From: Gammaproteobacteria bacterium
Lineage (GTDB): Bacteria; Pseudomonadota; Gammaproteobacteria; Legionellales; Legionellaceae
Assembly: GCA_010030245.1 (NCBI GenBank)
Contig: RGPR01000003.1
Span: 1 to 42,785 of the forward strand
Direction of reading: 5' to 3'
Length of the DNA: 42,785 nucleotides
This document shows, one piece after another, positions 33,958 to 42,394 of this stretch. The notes beneath the pieces are model-generated. The model was not told the origin of the DNA. It was given only the letters and a program-made list of their open reading frames with translations, and made no database searches. The first letter of the stretch is position 1; each line of letters starts with the position of its first letter. The translations under genes were made by a program, and so were the position numbers.

Positions 33958-35423
33958 CCACTCACTTGTGAAGAGTCGGCTTCACTAGGACTTGGAACGT
34001 TTAAACTTGGTTCAGTCAAGTTATTTAAAAGAAAAACACTATTTGTTAAAATAATTTTTTCTTGTTGTTGTCGCATTTGATAAAGTTGATAATTGATTTC
34101 AGCAAGGATAAGTGCCATTTCCTTTTGGACGGTTGCAGGTGATGCGGTATTGATCATATCCTGCCAAGCTGTTGTGGTTAAACTAGGATTGCTTGAAGTA
34201 CCCGCAGCTGTATCTTTCGATGCATTTGGATTGTAAAGACGGTAGCTTGCCATCACATACTCATTTAAAGCTTGGCTGGTGGGGCCTGAAGCCTTGTCTT
34301 GGCTTGTGTCTGAAGAACTGGAATTACCATTAAGGTTCATTCGATAAGCCAATGAATCATAAACATTTTGTACGGCTAATGACATACGTGAAGCATAAAT
34401 TCGAAAATCGAGTATGTATTTAGCAAACGGCTTAAAATAATTCATTTGCTCAGTTATATTACCAGATTTATAAACATAGGAGATGATATCGTCTAAATTT
34501 TTAAAGCTTGCAAATGCTTTAGGCATAATCCCGCCAGTGATATAACGTACATAATTCTGTGCAGCTTCTAATTGGTTTGAATTTTTAAGGCCTAAAGTCT
34601 CTTTGGCGGCCGTCTGGCTTTTTGCGTTATCATATAGCAAAGGTCCCATAAAGGAAGTGCTGTCAAGTTGTTTTAGTAACTCTGCGCTATTTGTAGAGGG
34701 ATTTTTTTGGGGATAATAATTAATCAAAGCAAGTTTTGCGATGTTGGTGCTAAGTAAATTGATTTCACCGTCACTATTAGTTTTAGCATTTTTCAAATCG
34801 TCATTATCTATTTCTAAGCCTAGGGCGTTAGCTAACACCGTTCCTTCACAGTAGGTGTAATCTTTCCATTTTGACTCTGAAGGGGAGTTGTTTGGTTCGA
34901 TGCATCCATCGTTTGGTGTGATATAGAGCATATTATAAAGATATTGACTGACTGGATTTTTGACAAATGCGTTATCACTGCCATTACTGGAATATTGTAG
35001 ATCAATGGCTGCTCTAGTCGTAGGCGGTGTAAAAGAGGCATCAGAGTCAAACACTTTACCACATAAGGCATTAAATACTTCTGCAATTTTATAACCGCTT
35101 GAATTGGGAATAAAATAAGGATAATTCAAATTGGTATTTATAAAGCCAAAATACATTTGAATAGTCGTGTTTTCTAATGATTTCTGATTGGTACCGCCAT
35201 CTAACAATGTATCTGTTGTACTTGTGTTGCTAGATGGCTTAGTGTTTAAATCGTAGCCGAGATAAGAGCCTAGATTGAGTAAGGAATCTTCAATTTTTTC
35301 CAAAATACTGGTGGTAGAATCTTGAGTTTCATCACCTTGGCCCGCTTCTGTATAAGTGGGTTCTTGTCCATAACCTAGGTTGATACTGAGAATCAAAGGT
35401 AGTAGTTTTATTATTGTTTTCAT
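33954..35423 (-). CDS. icmX: Dot/Icm secretion protein IcmX
   Basis: IcmX is a periplasmic/secreted component of the type IVB secretion system needed for effector delivery. The 489-residue product begins with a signal peptide (MKTIIKLLPLILSINLGYGQ) and is rich in Ser, Asn and Thr in its first third. The central region holds YLYNMLYITPNDGCIEP and, later, KAFASFKNLDDIISYVY and FKPFAKYILDFRIYASRMSL, which match the IcmX pattern. The assignment rests mainly on position after icmW plus these motifs. It overlaps icmW by 4 bp (ATGA). Confidence 0.9.
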   Translation of the reverse strand: MKTIIKLLPLILSINLGYGQEPTYTEAGQGDETQDSTTSILEKIEDSLLNLGSYLGYDLNTKPSSNTSTTDTLLDGGTNQKSLENTTIQMYFGFINTNLNYPYFIPNSSGYKIAEVFNALCGKVFDSDASFTPPTTRAAIDLQYSSNGSDNAFVKNPVSQYLYNMLYITPNDGCIEPNNSPSESKWKDYTYCEGTVLANALGLEIDNDDLKNAKTNSDGEINLLSTNIAKLALINYYPQKNPSTNSAELLKQLDSTSFMGPLLYDNAKSQTAAKETLGLKNSNQLEAAQNYVRYITGGIMPKAFASFKNLDDIISYVYKSGNITEQMNYFKPFAKYILDFRIYASRMSLAVQNVYDSLAYRMNLNGNSSSSDTSQDKASGPTSQALNEYVMASYRLYNPNASKDTAAGTSSNPSLTTTAWQDMINTASPATVQKEMALILAEINYQLYQMRQQQEKIILTNSVFLLNNLTEPSLNVPSPSEADSSQVSG

Positions 35424-35884
35424 TCATCACCTTCCAATGCTTTGCTGATAATTCTTAAGCGTTGATTTGAAAAAATTCTTGATAATAAACGCAAGCGTTC
35501 AAAAGCAAGATTACGTTTGAAAAAAATAGCAGATGGACTCTGTGGTTTTAATGGCGCTACATTTTCTGCGTAGCTAATTATTTTATAGGCGCTTCCTGAA
35601 TGAACCTGATCGAGTGCTTGGAGGAGTCTTAAACCACGACTGGTTTTGATATTAGCAATCAATTGTATAAAAATTTCTTCATGTTTTAATTGGTTGATAT
35701 CAATAAATTTGAATTGTTCGTCATCAAGGCTATTGGCTAAATTGAGAATCGCACCCTCTAAGGTTTTATCGCCGTCTAATGTTTGATTCTCGACGCTTTC
35801 AAGAAAACAAATGATACGATAAATGGAAGGATCAAAAAACTGTGACCAATATTCAACAGATGCTTGGTGACTTAAATCCGGCAT
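35420..35884 (-). CDS. icmW: Dot/Icm adaptor protein IcmW
   Basis: IcmW pairs with IcmS as the cytoplasmic adaptor that presents effectors to the DotL coupling complex. The 154-residue product is collinear with Legionella IcmW: the start MPDLSHQASVEYW, then ESVENQTLDGD, the central SRGLRLLQALDQVHSGSA, and the end LRIISKALEGDE. It is first in an icmW-icmX unit, divergent from icmV-dotA. A TATAAT on the minus strand (35908-35903) lies 19 bp upstream. Confidence 0.97.
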   Translation of the reverse strand: MPDLSHQASVEYWSQFFDPSIYRIICFLESVENQTLDGDKTLEGAILNLANSLDDEQFKFIDINQLKHEEIFIQLIANIKTSRGLRLLQALDQVHSGSAYKIISYAENVAPLKPQSPSAIFFKRNLAFERLRLLSRIFSNQRLRIISKALEGDE

Positions 35885-36005
35885 GTTTCAAACCCTCAAT
35901 TCATTATAATCTTGTAATCTGCTTAAAAAAAACAATAATATATGTAATAGTCATACTATGACTTAAATTAATCTTGCTGGCAAATATTAATATCATGGAG
36001 CATTA
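35885..36005. promoter_or_regulatory. Divergent icmW / icmV promoter region with palindrome
   Basis: This is the only gap between two divergent Dot/Icm units. On the minus strand TATAAT (35908-35903) is a likely -10 for icmW. On the plus strand TTGTAA (35912-35917), a 16-bp spacer and AATAAT (35934-35939) are candidates for icmV. Just downstream is a perfect palindrome, AGTCATA (35949-35955), C, TATGACT (35957-35963), a possible operator. GGAG at 35997-36000 serves icmV. Confidence 0.55.
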
Positions 36006-36431
36006 ATGAAAAAATTTCTAGGGCGTATTTTCAAAATTAAAGAATGGTCAGATTGGGATAGAAGTAAAAGCAATCTTGAATATTTGCAAAGCTTATTCAA
36101 GAGATTATTTACTGTCGCTGAGTATGATGCTGAGTCCAATAAATTCGAAGCAGTATCTAAGCGTTATGATTTAAGTGAGGAAAAATTACATGATCAAGCT
36201 AAGATATTTAAATACCTCAGCGTGATTTTTTTTGTTCTAGCTTGTGTTATTATTGGCACTTCTTGCTATCACTTTTATAACGCTCATTATATTGTTGGTA
36301 TGGTGAGTTTATGTATCAGCTTGATAGCTTGTGTGTTGTCGTTTAGATTTCATTTTTATTTGACGTTGATAAAATATAAGCGTTTAGATTGTTCGATTAG
36401 GGATTGGTTTGAGCTTAATTTTAAAAAGTAA
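36006..36431 (+). CDS. icmV: Dot/Icm secretion protein IcmV
   Basis: IcmV is an inner-membrane component of the Dot/Icm system. The 141-residue product has a basic N-terminus (FLGRIFKIKEWSDWDRSKSN), a charged region, and two transmembrane helices (about 68-88 and 93-112). These are followed by a short cytoplasmic tail (CSIRDWFELNFKK). Position directly upstream of dotA and the length match IcmV of Legionella and Coxiella. It overlaps dotA by 23 bp. Confidence 0.93.
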   Translation: MKKFLGRIFKIKEWSDWDRSKSNLEYLQSLFKRLFTVAEYDAESNKFEAVSKRYDLSEEKLHDQAKIFKYLSVIFFVLACVIIGTSCYHFYNAHYIVGMVSLCISLIACVLSFRFHFYLTLIKYKRLDCSIRDWFELNFKK

Positions 36432-39312
36432 TTCGGTGTGGTTGTTCATCTTCTGGTGTTTGCTTTTTGCCTTGCCTACTTATGCGCAAATGATTCCGCT
36501 AACTAATGCGTTATCATTTGCGCCACCGCCAAGTGACAATTCTGTTATGTTTCTTAGTCAAATATTTGGTATTGTTGATGGCGTGATAAGCGGTACTGGC
36601 AGTCAAATTTTTGGCAAAATGATGGGTGTTTTTAATGCTGCAGTTCTTGCATTAGGTAGCATTATCTTGATGTATACCTTATTAATTGGAACGCTAAACA
36701 CTGCGCATGAGGGTGAGTTTTTGGGTAAAAAATGGTCTTCCATCTGGCTGCCTTTACGCTGCACGATCGGAATGTCTTTATTAATCCCCAAGGCCACAGG
36801 TTATTGCCTCATGCAGATTTTCATCATGTGGATTGTATTGCAAGGAATTGGTGCAGCAGATAAAATTTGGAATTCCGCATTAAATTATTTGAATACTGGT
36901 GGCAAGCTTTCCCAAATGCAATTGAGTAGTGATCAGCTCACTGGGGCGAAATTTTCTAGGGTTGATCCTAGTTTTGTTGGTGCAAGTACCATTTTAACAG
37001 GCCAAGTCTGTATGTATGGTATGCAAAAATCACTTGAAAAGATTCGAGCAAAATATTTAAATTTGGCGACCCATAACATGGGTCCTTGTTACCTTCCTAA
37101 CCGCTCATGGAAGAAATTTTGTGATATGCCAGTACCAGATTTTATGTCGACCGTTAATCCGCCGCAGTATCAATTAAATAGTGATGAAAAAAGCTTTGAT
37201 TTACCTATGCCGAATTTCTATGCCAACAGTGACCCGGGACTATACACTCATTTAAATGGCTTATGCGGAAAAATTCATTGGAATCATTTTGATAATACGG
37301 GCATCACTGATGAACAATTTGAACGCTTGAATTTTTCACGAGATCAAAAAACTTCTTATCAAAATAGTAGAGCAATTGCTATTGCTGAGATGTACAATGC
37401 CTTAAGTGCTATTGCAATCGCCATGGTTCAAAATAATTCAAATTTTTCTCAGCAGGAGCGAATTGAAAATCCTGCATCAATGGATGCCAATTACCAATTT
37501 GGTGTGCCTACAAATGAAAAGGGCATTCCATGTGATAGCTATGCGCCTGATCAGAAATGTTATTTTTGGCAAAACGCTCAAGATAATCAGGAATCGAGTG
37601 TTCTATTTTCAGGACAAGAGCTTATCAATGCCATAGCAACATATGATGGGTTGATGATGTCGGTCTTAAACTTATCTTCTGAATTGGCAGATGAAGAAAA
37701 AGTCTATCGATTACGGGGATTTATCAGCCAAAGTAAGGCCGATGGGTGGATGTTTGCAGGTGCTTATTTTTTTAATTTGGTGAATTTGAGTGGTTCAGCT
37801 CAATTGCAGCCAAAAATAAAGGATGAGCAATCAGGTCTTGAGCAAAGTCAAATGTATAATTTGCCGAGTTGTGAACAAGGAGGCCAGTATTTACCTGGTG
37901 ATTTTTGTTGGTTTTTTTCACAAGAAGCCAAAATCAGTTACTTTGAGCAGGCTATTAATAACTTAATTCAAGGAGCTGGTAGTGAAAATGCATTACTATC
38001 TTGCCAGGAAAATTTAAGTTTTTCCCCACCTAATTTATATCATCCAAGTGATGGCTATATTCAGCCTAAAGGGCGCTTTTCTACCGCTGCTTGTGCTTCG
38101 ACTGTGATGGGTTTCATTGGTAATAGCTATTACGTTAATATGCCAGGGCAATCTGAAATGAAACCCATGACGCTACCCGAAATTCCACTCATTTTTACAG
38201 CACCAAAACCAAATGTGAAAAAAAAAGCAATAAATGGTTGTCGTAATCTTACGGATTTAGGATCTTTGTCTGCTTGTCTTTCAAGTGGCGTCAGTCATGT
38301 CTTGTCAAACTTTATAGATTTTATCACAGATACGATCTTTGGGATGCTAAGTCTGGTGTTTAGTATCTTGCTAGTAGCCCCCATTAAATTGACGATTTGG
38401 CCGCAAATGCAACATGCGATGTATATACTCAGTCATGTATCGATGAACCCTATTGTTGACCTCGCTAATATGGGCGCACAATTTATCCAAAATACAATCT
38501 ATGCTTATATTGGCATGGTTGCTGTCTCAGGACTTGCTGCCTTCCCATATATGGGAAATGTTATCTTAGTCATGATTACTTTTTTCATGCCTTTATATGC
38601 GGCATGGTTATCCTTCTTTCTGAGTATCGGTTTTACCACCTGCTATTATATCCCAATGTTGCCTTATATCATTTTTACCTTTGGCGTGATTGCTTGGTTT
38701 TTTGCAGTAATTGAATCAATAGTGGCAGCGCCAATTTTTGCATTAGGTATCACAACTCCAGAAGGAGAAGGGCTTCTTGGCAAAGGTGAGCATGGTTTAA
38801 TGTTAATAATCAATGTCTTTCTTCGCCCCTCAATGATGATTATTGGTTTTATCTCTGCTATTGGGCTTAGTTATGTCTCGATTTGGGTCATGAATAAAGG
38901 TTTCGATATTGCTGGTGGTTTTTTAAAAATTAATGTTTCAGAAGACCATACTAGTGGATCGGCAGACATTTATGGTATTCACTGGGGAGACTTCCCCTTT
39001 GCCCAATTACTAGGTTGTATGTTTTATGTTGTCATGTATGTTTCCCTTTATACCACAATTATTCAAAAAGCATTTACCTTGATCTTTATTTTGCCAGACA
39101 AAATTTTACGGTGGATTGGCGGCCATCCTGAATCTTATGGCGGAGAAACCCAACAATGGATGCAGGATGGTAGCCAGAAGTTCGATCAGTTTGGTCAAAT
39201 GACTGGTCATGGATCTACAGCAGGTATCGGGGAGCAAGCACATGCTATTAAAAATCGTGTGGGGCCATCCGCAAGTTCAGCACGTGATCCGAAGACCATG
39301 ATCTACCAATAG
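36409..39312 (+). CDS. dotA: Dot/Icm secretion protein DotA
   Basis: DotA is the large polytopic inner-membrane protein of the Dot/Icm system, essential for intracellular growth in Legionella and also released in a processed form. The 967-residue product starts with a signal peptide (to TYAQ, about residue 27) and has a transmembrane helix near 80-100. A long periplasmic domain with several Cys follows (about 150-600), then a cluster of helices (about 630-900) and a hydrophilic tail. TTG 36409 is chosen because AGGGA lies at 36398-36402; a GTG at 36436 lacks a ribosome-binding site and would clip the signal peptide's basic end. Confidence 0.96.
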   Translation: MSLILKSNSVWLFIFWCLLFALPTYAQMIPLTNALSFAPPPSDNSVMFLSQIFGIVDGVISGTGSQIFGKMMGVFNAAVLALGSIILMYTLLIGTLNTAHEGEFLGKKWSSIWLPLRCTIGMSLLIPKATGYCLMQIFIMWIVLQGIGAADKIWNSALNYLNTGGKLSQMQLSSDQLTGAKFSRVDPSFVGASTILTGQVCMYGMQKSLEKIRAKYLNLATHNMGPCYLPNRSWKKFCDMPVPDFMSTVNPPQYQLNSDEKSFDLPMPNFYANSDPGLYTHLNGLCGKIHWNHFDNTGITDEQFERLNFSRDQKTSYQNSRAIAIAEMYNALSAIAIAMVQNNSNFSQQERIENPASMDANYQFGVPTNEKGIPCDSYAPDQKCYFWQNAQDNQESSVLFSGQELINAIATYDGLMMSVLNLSSELADEEKVYRLRGFISQSKADGWMFAGAYFFNLVNLSGSAQLQPKIKDEQSGLEQSQMYNLPSCEQGGQYLPGDFCWFFSQEAKISYFEQAINNLIQGAGSENALLSCQENLSFSPPNLYHPSDGYIQPKGRFSTAACASTVMGFIGNSYYVNMPGQSEMKPMTLPEIPLIFTAPKPNVKKKAINGCRNLTDLGSLSACLSSGVSHVLSNFIDFITDTIFGMLSLVFSILLVAPIKLTIWPQMQHAMYILSHVSMNPIVDLANMGAQFIQNTIYAYIGMVAVSGLAAFPYMGNVILVMITFFMPLYAAWLSFFLSIGFTTCYYIPMLPYIIFTFGVIAWFFAVIESIVAAPIFALGITTPEGEGLLGKGEHGLMLIINVFLRPSMMIIGFISAIGLSYVSIWVMNKGFDIAGGFLKINVSEDHTSGSADIYGIHWGDFPFAQLLGCMFYVVMYVSLYTTIIQKAFTLIFILPDKILRWIGGHPESYGGETQQWMQDGSQKFDQFGQMTGHGSTAGIGEQAHAIKNRVGPSASSARDPKTMIYQ

Positions 39313-39808
39313 CCGCAAACATAGTATAATGCACCCCTAAAATCGGACCAAAAAAATATGATGCTCAATAGTATGTTTTCTTATGGACATCAAGGCCTAC
39401 ATAGACTACTTTATTTGTATAATCGTATGTTTTCATTTTCGGACTTCTTCCTATTAAATAATTTGAATCAAACTGCTACAAATTATTTATCGGTTAGGGG
39501 GGCCACCTTCTTTACTATAATTGCCACTTCTAAATATCTCCGGGGATTTAAAGAGGGGGGGGGTAGCCCCTTTTTTAGAACCCCTCAATAACAGCATAGA
39601 AACTTTAGCCAATTATGCAGCCAAGGCCAGTTGATAAAGCACTAAGTTAGCATTTTTTCGGTTATTTTTAAAGAATCCGTATTTTTTTCATGATGGCCGT
39701 GGAGCATGTGGTGGGAAGGAACCGCACATCGTTAGCAGTCCCAAGCGTTACTGGAATGGTTTTTGAACGTGTGTTGGGCGAGGTAAGCGATAGGGTTACT
39801 TCATCAGT
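39313..39808. other. Gene-poor region between dotA and the large minus-strand gene
   Basis: This stretch of 496 bp has no recognisable gene. It contains a G6 run (39497-39502) and a G9 run (39555-39563) that meets CCCC and six T, forming a terminator-like end for dotA. On the minus strand the frame of the large downstream gene stays open for 46 codons past its TGA, to TAA at 39668-39670. A 77-codon plus-strand frame (39358-39591) has a weak ribosome-binding site and no similarity. Confidence 0.5.
39555..39576 (+). terminator. Poly-G terminator-like element after dotA
   Basis: Nine G (39555-39563), TAG, CCCC and TTTTTT can form a short G4/C4 stem followed by a T-run. The loop is only 3 nt, so terminator strength is uncertain. 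Confidence 0.4.
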
Positions 39809-42394
39809 TCACAACGAAAGTCGAGCCCCAAGATTAAGCTCCGATGCTATCGGCTCCAGATTTTTACGCAACTGTGTACAGTTTCTGTTAAAATATTGAT
39901 CAAATTCTATAGCGGCACTGTAACTATAATGCGCCCTAATGCCCAGATGATGGTGATCCCAGACGATGCCCGGCAGCGTATGCGCGGAGGAGGACCCTTC
40001 AGTGGGAAAGAACTTATCCGGTTTGTCAGCGACCAGCACGCTAAAATCAAAACCGAGACCAGAAGAAGCCAGAGGGAACCAAGATATAACATTACCCTTA
40101 AAAGTGAACGTGAAGCCATCGCACACAGGATCTCTGTTGTAGCTACAGTATTTGTGTGCAATGTGCGCCGGAACATTCCGCTGAGCCTTGCCAACGTTGA
40201 ACCAAGCCTCCTTTCGCTGCTGCTCGTAGGTCGTATAATCATTAGCGTCCTTTCGCTGCTGCTGCTCGTAGGTCGTATAATCAATGTAGGTGCCCAGTGC
40301 TGTAATTAAGGAATTAAAATCAAATTTTAATTGAGTGCTGATGGATTTTGCAGATGATGTTATAAAAAATGATGCCATAAAGAACGCAGGGTAAGTTAAA
40401 TAGCCCAGACATTGGAATGAACCCAAACAGGAAAGCATCCAATTCCATACGCTTGGATCTAGTAATTCTTTTTTAAGCTGTTCATATTCAGTGGCTGTAA
40501 ACGCTAGGGTTTTATAGTTGTCTTCCGAGGCATTTTTTATTTTATCTAAGTTTTGACCCACGATATTTCCCACCATGGTTTGTAATTGACGAAAGTCATG
40601 AAGACTTAAATTTCTCAAAGCAAAACTCATATCATAATGTGGGTTTTTGTAATCTACATTATCTTGTGTATATTTGAGGCCATTGTGAGCCATATCATTG
40701 ATGCGTATCCGCATGGCCGCTTTTGTCGTCTCATCCATATGCTTGTTCAGCATCATGCACATGTGCGTGTCTTTAGCCCAATACGCGTACTCATAAGCCG
40801 TGCAGTTGAACGTTCGACCGGAATAGTCGGTGAATTCACCAGGCGTTTTAAGCAAGACTTGCTTACGGTCAGGTGATGATGCTGTTAATAAGGTCTGAGC
40901 CTTATCTTGACGCCCCTTCGCCACATCATTAAAGAATTGGCGACTTTGGAATGCCGGATCTGCCAGGCACTTTACTCTGAGCCAATCCGGCAGCGTTTCC
41001 ACTTCCTCATCCGTTAAGGCTTGAAGATCTATGTCTATAAAGCCTGAAACCCCTTCATTATAGTGCGGTATCTCGGCCGGATGTCCTTTAAAATCCTCAC
41101 GAATATTCTCAAAGAAGTCTTGATTCGCTAAGTTGTCAGGAACGATTTCCGCAAAATTCGTGCAAATAGAGCCTTGGTGAAGAACAAATTTAGCGGTTTC
41201 GCCTAAGGTCCCGCGGTCAAATATTACAAACTCATCCATGTGACGATTTTCTGCTGTGCCGGTGACCGTTCGATAGGTCGTTTCAAATTTTTGTGTAATG
41301 GCGGCTCTATCTTCTGCCTCTAAGCTGCGGGTTAATCCAAATTCACTCATCTTAGTGTTAAAAAAATCGTAAATTTGCTCTTCTACCACCCCACCTTTAG
41401 GTAATGCACCAGCAACAACATCGACTAGTTGACAGCTTAAATCAAGACTTTGATCAAGTATCTCTCCAAAATTTTTGTCGCTGATGCTGCGTGCTTTGCA
41501 ATGGACATTAACAATACCTAAGAAAAATTGCGTGAGAATCGATAGGGGCTCTGTTCGGTCCACTGCAGAAATACTATAAAAAGGTGGAGTTGGAATGCTT
41601 TCAGACAGGTTGATTGCACATGCACCTAAAAGCACATCAATATACTCTTCAAGAGTTAATGCCTCCTCGTAGTTGCCAGACATAAGCACATTCAATTCAC
41701 CTTGTTCTATAATCTTTCCATCATTGCCTCGGGTAAAATTAATATTTAGGCGAAATAAGATTAAACATTGCTCTTTTAAAGTGCGCTGTATGTCTGCAAA
41801 TGGAGCGTTCTCCGGCAATACCGACAACACCGCTTGCTTTAGCTGAGCGCTAGGTTCAAGTCGTGCTGGAGTAACCTTTAGGAATTCCGCATGCATTGTG
41901 TTATATAAAGCGGACAAGGGATTGCCCAAGGGATCATTTGTACGTAGAATACTAAACACAGGATTAACAACATTGACTACAGGATCTTGGTCTTTGGGTC
42001 TTAATTGGATGCCATGTAAATTAGAAGGTTTTCTCATGAGTGCTTTTATTGGTTCAGGATAATAGAACCTATTAAAGCGTATCTTCTCTGTGATTTCTTT
42101 AACGGCATCTATATAAGCTATAATTTGATTCAGGCGATACTCTTTGACTACTCTCCGCTCATCTCCTTGCTTGAATACGGCGATATCTAATGCCAGCGCA
42201 TTTTGATAATCCTCCAATTCACGAAGGGCATGTTTATCAAGAAAAAACTTATTTAGTTCACTCATTGATTGACACGTATTATCGGTACTGATGTCTTGAC
42301 CACCAACAACAGGAACTAGCAGATGAACCTTATTGGTGACTTTGTTGATACTGATATACCTTGGCGCCTTACGCTCATTCAATTGAATATGCAT
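39809..42394 (-). CDS. Large protein of unknown function, candidate Dot/Icm effector
   Basis: Unrecognised as a named family. ATG 42394 is chosen because TTGAGG lies upstream; the TTG at 42409 is part of that ribosome-binding site. The 861-residue product is hydrophilic with no signal peptide. It has a distinctive block near 515-560 (YSGRTFNCTAYEYAYWAKDTH, split by me at that point) and one hydrophobic segment (about 650-675). A tandem repeat of DYTTYEQQRK follows (about 704-728), then a C-terminal module with WFNVGKAQRNVPAHIAHKYC and WFPLASSGLGFDFS. The C-terminus ends ARLSL, with a hydrophobic residue at -3 as in many Dot/Icm substrates. Effector status is inferred from size, lack of a signal peptide, C-terminus and location next to dotA. 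Confidence 0.6.
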   Translation of the reverse strand: MHIQLNERKAPRYISINKVTNKVHLLVPVVGGQDISTDNTCQSMSELNKFFLDKHALRELEDYQNALALDIAVFKQGDERRVVKEYRLNQIIAYIDAVKEITEKIRFNRFYYPEPIKALMRKPSNLHGIQLRPKDQDPVVNVVNPVFSILRTNDPLGNPLSALYNTMHAEFLKVTPARLEPSAQLKQAVLSVLPENAPFADIQRTLKEQCLILFRLNINFTRGNDGKIIEQGELNVLMSGNYEEALTLEEYIDVLLGACAINLSESIPTPPFYSISAVDRTEPLSILTQFFLGIVNVHCKARSISDKNFGEILDQSLDLSCQLVDVVAGALPKGGVVEEQIYDFFNTKMSEFGLTRSLEAEDRAAITQKFETTYRTVTGTAENRHMDEFVIFDRGTLGETAKFVLHQGSICTNFAEIVPDNLANQDFFENIREDFKGHPAEIPHYNEGVSGFIDIDLQALTDEEVETLPDWLRVKCLADPAFQSRQFFNDVAKGRQDKAQTLLTASSPDRKQVLLKTPGEFTDYSGRTFNCTAYEYAYWAKDTHMCMMLNKHMDETTKAAMRIRINDMAHNGLKYTQDNVDYKNPHYDMSFALRNLSLHDFRQLQTMVGNIVGQNLDKIKNASEDNYKTLAFTATEYEQLKKELLDPSVWNWMLSCLGSFQCLGYLTYPAFFMASFFITSSAKSISTQLKFDFNSLITALGTYIDYTTYEQQQRKDANDYTTYEQQRKEAWFNVGKAQRNVPAHIAHKYCSYNRDPVCDGFTFTFKGNVISWFPLASSGLGFDFSVLVADKPDKFFPTEGSSSAHTLPGIVWDHHHLGIRAHYSYSAAIEFDQYFNRNCTQLRKNLEPIASELNLGARLSL
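40209..40283 (-). repeat. In-frame tandem repeat inside the large gene
   Basis: Two copies of a roughly 35-bp unit (40209-40241 and 40248-40283) encode DYTTYEQQ-RK twice. One copy has an extra CAG codon, probably through slippage in a short CAG run. Confidence 0.85.

Noticed and set aside
39358..39591. 77-codon plus-strand frame after dotA
   Set aside because: Weak ribosome-binding site, no -35 for the nearby TATAAT, and it crosses the G6 and G9 runs.
39896..40309. 137-codon plus-strand frame opposite the large minus-strand gene
   Set aside because: Lies entirely within the antisense of an 861-codon frame with a good start; its translation only mirrors the tandem repeat.
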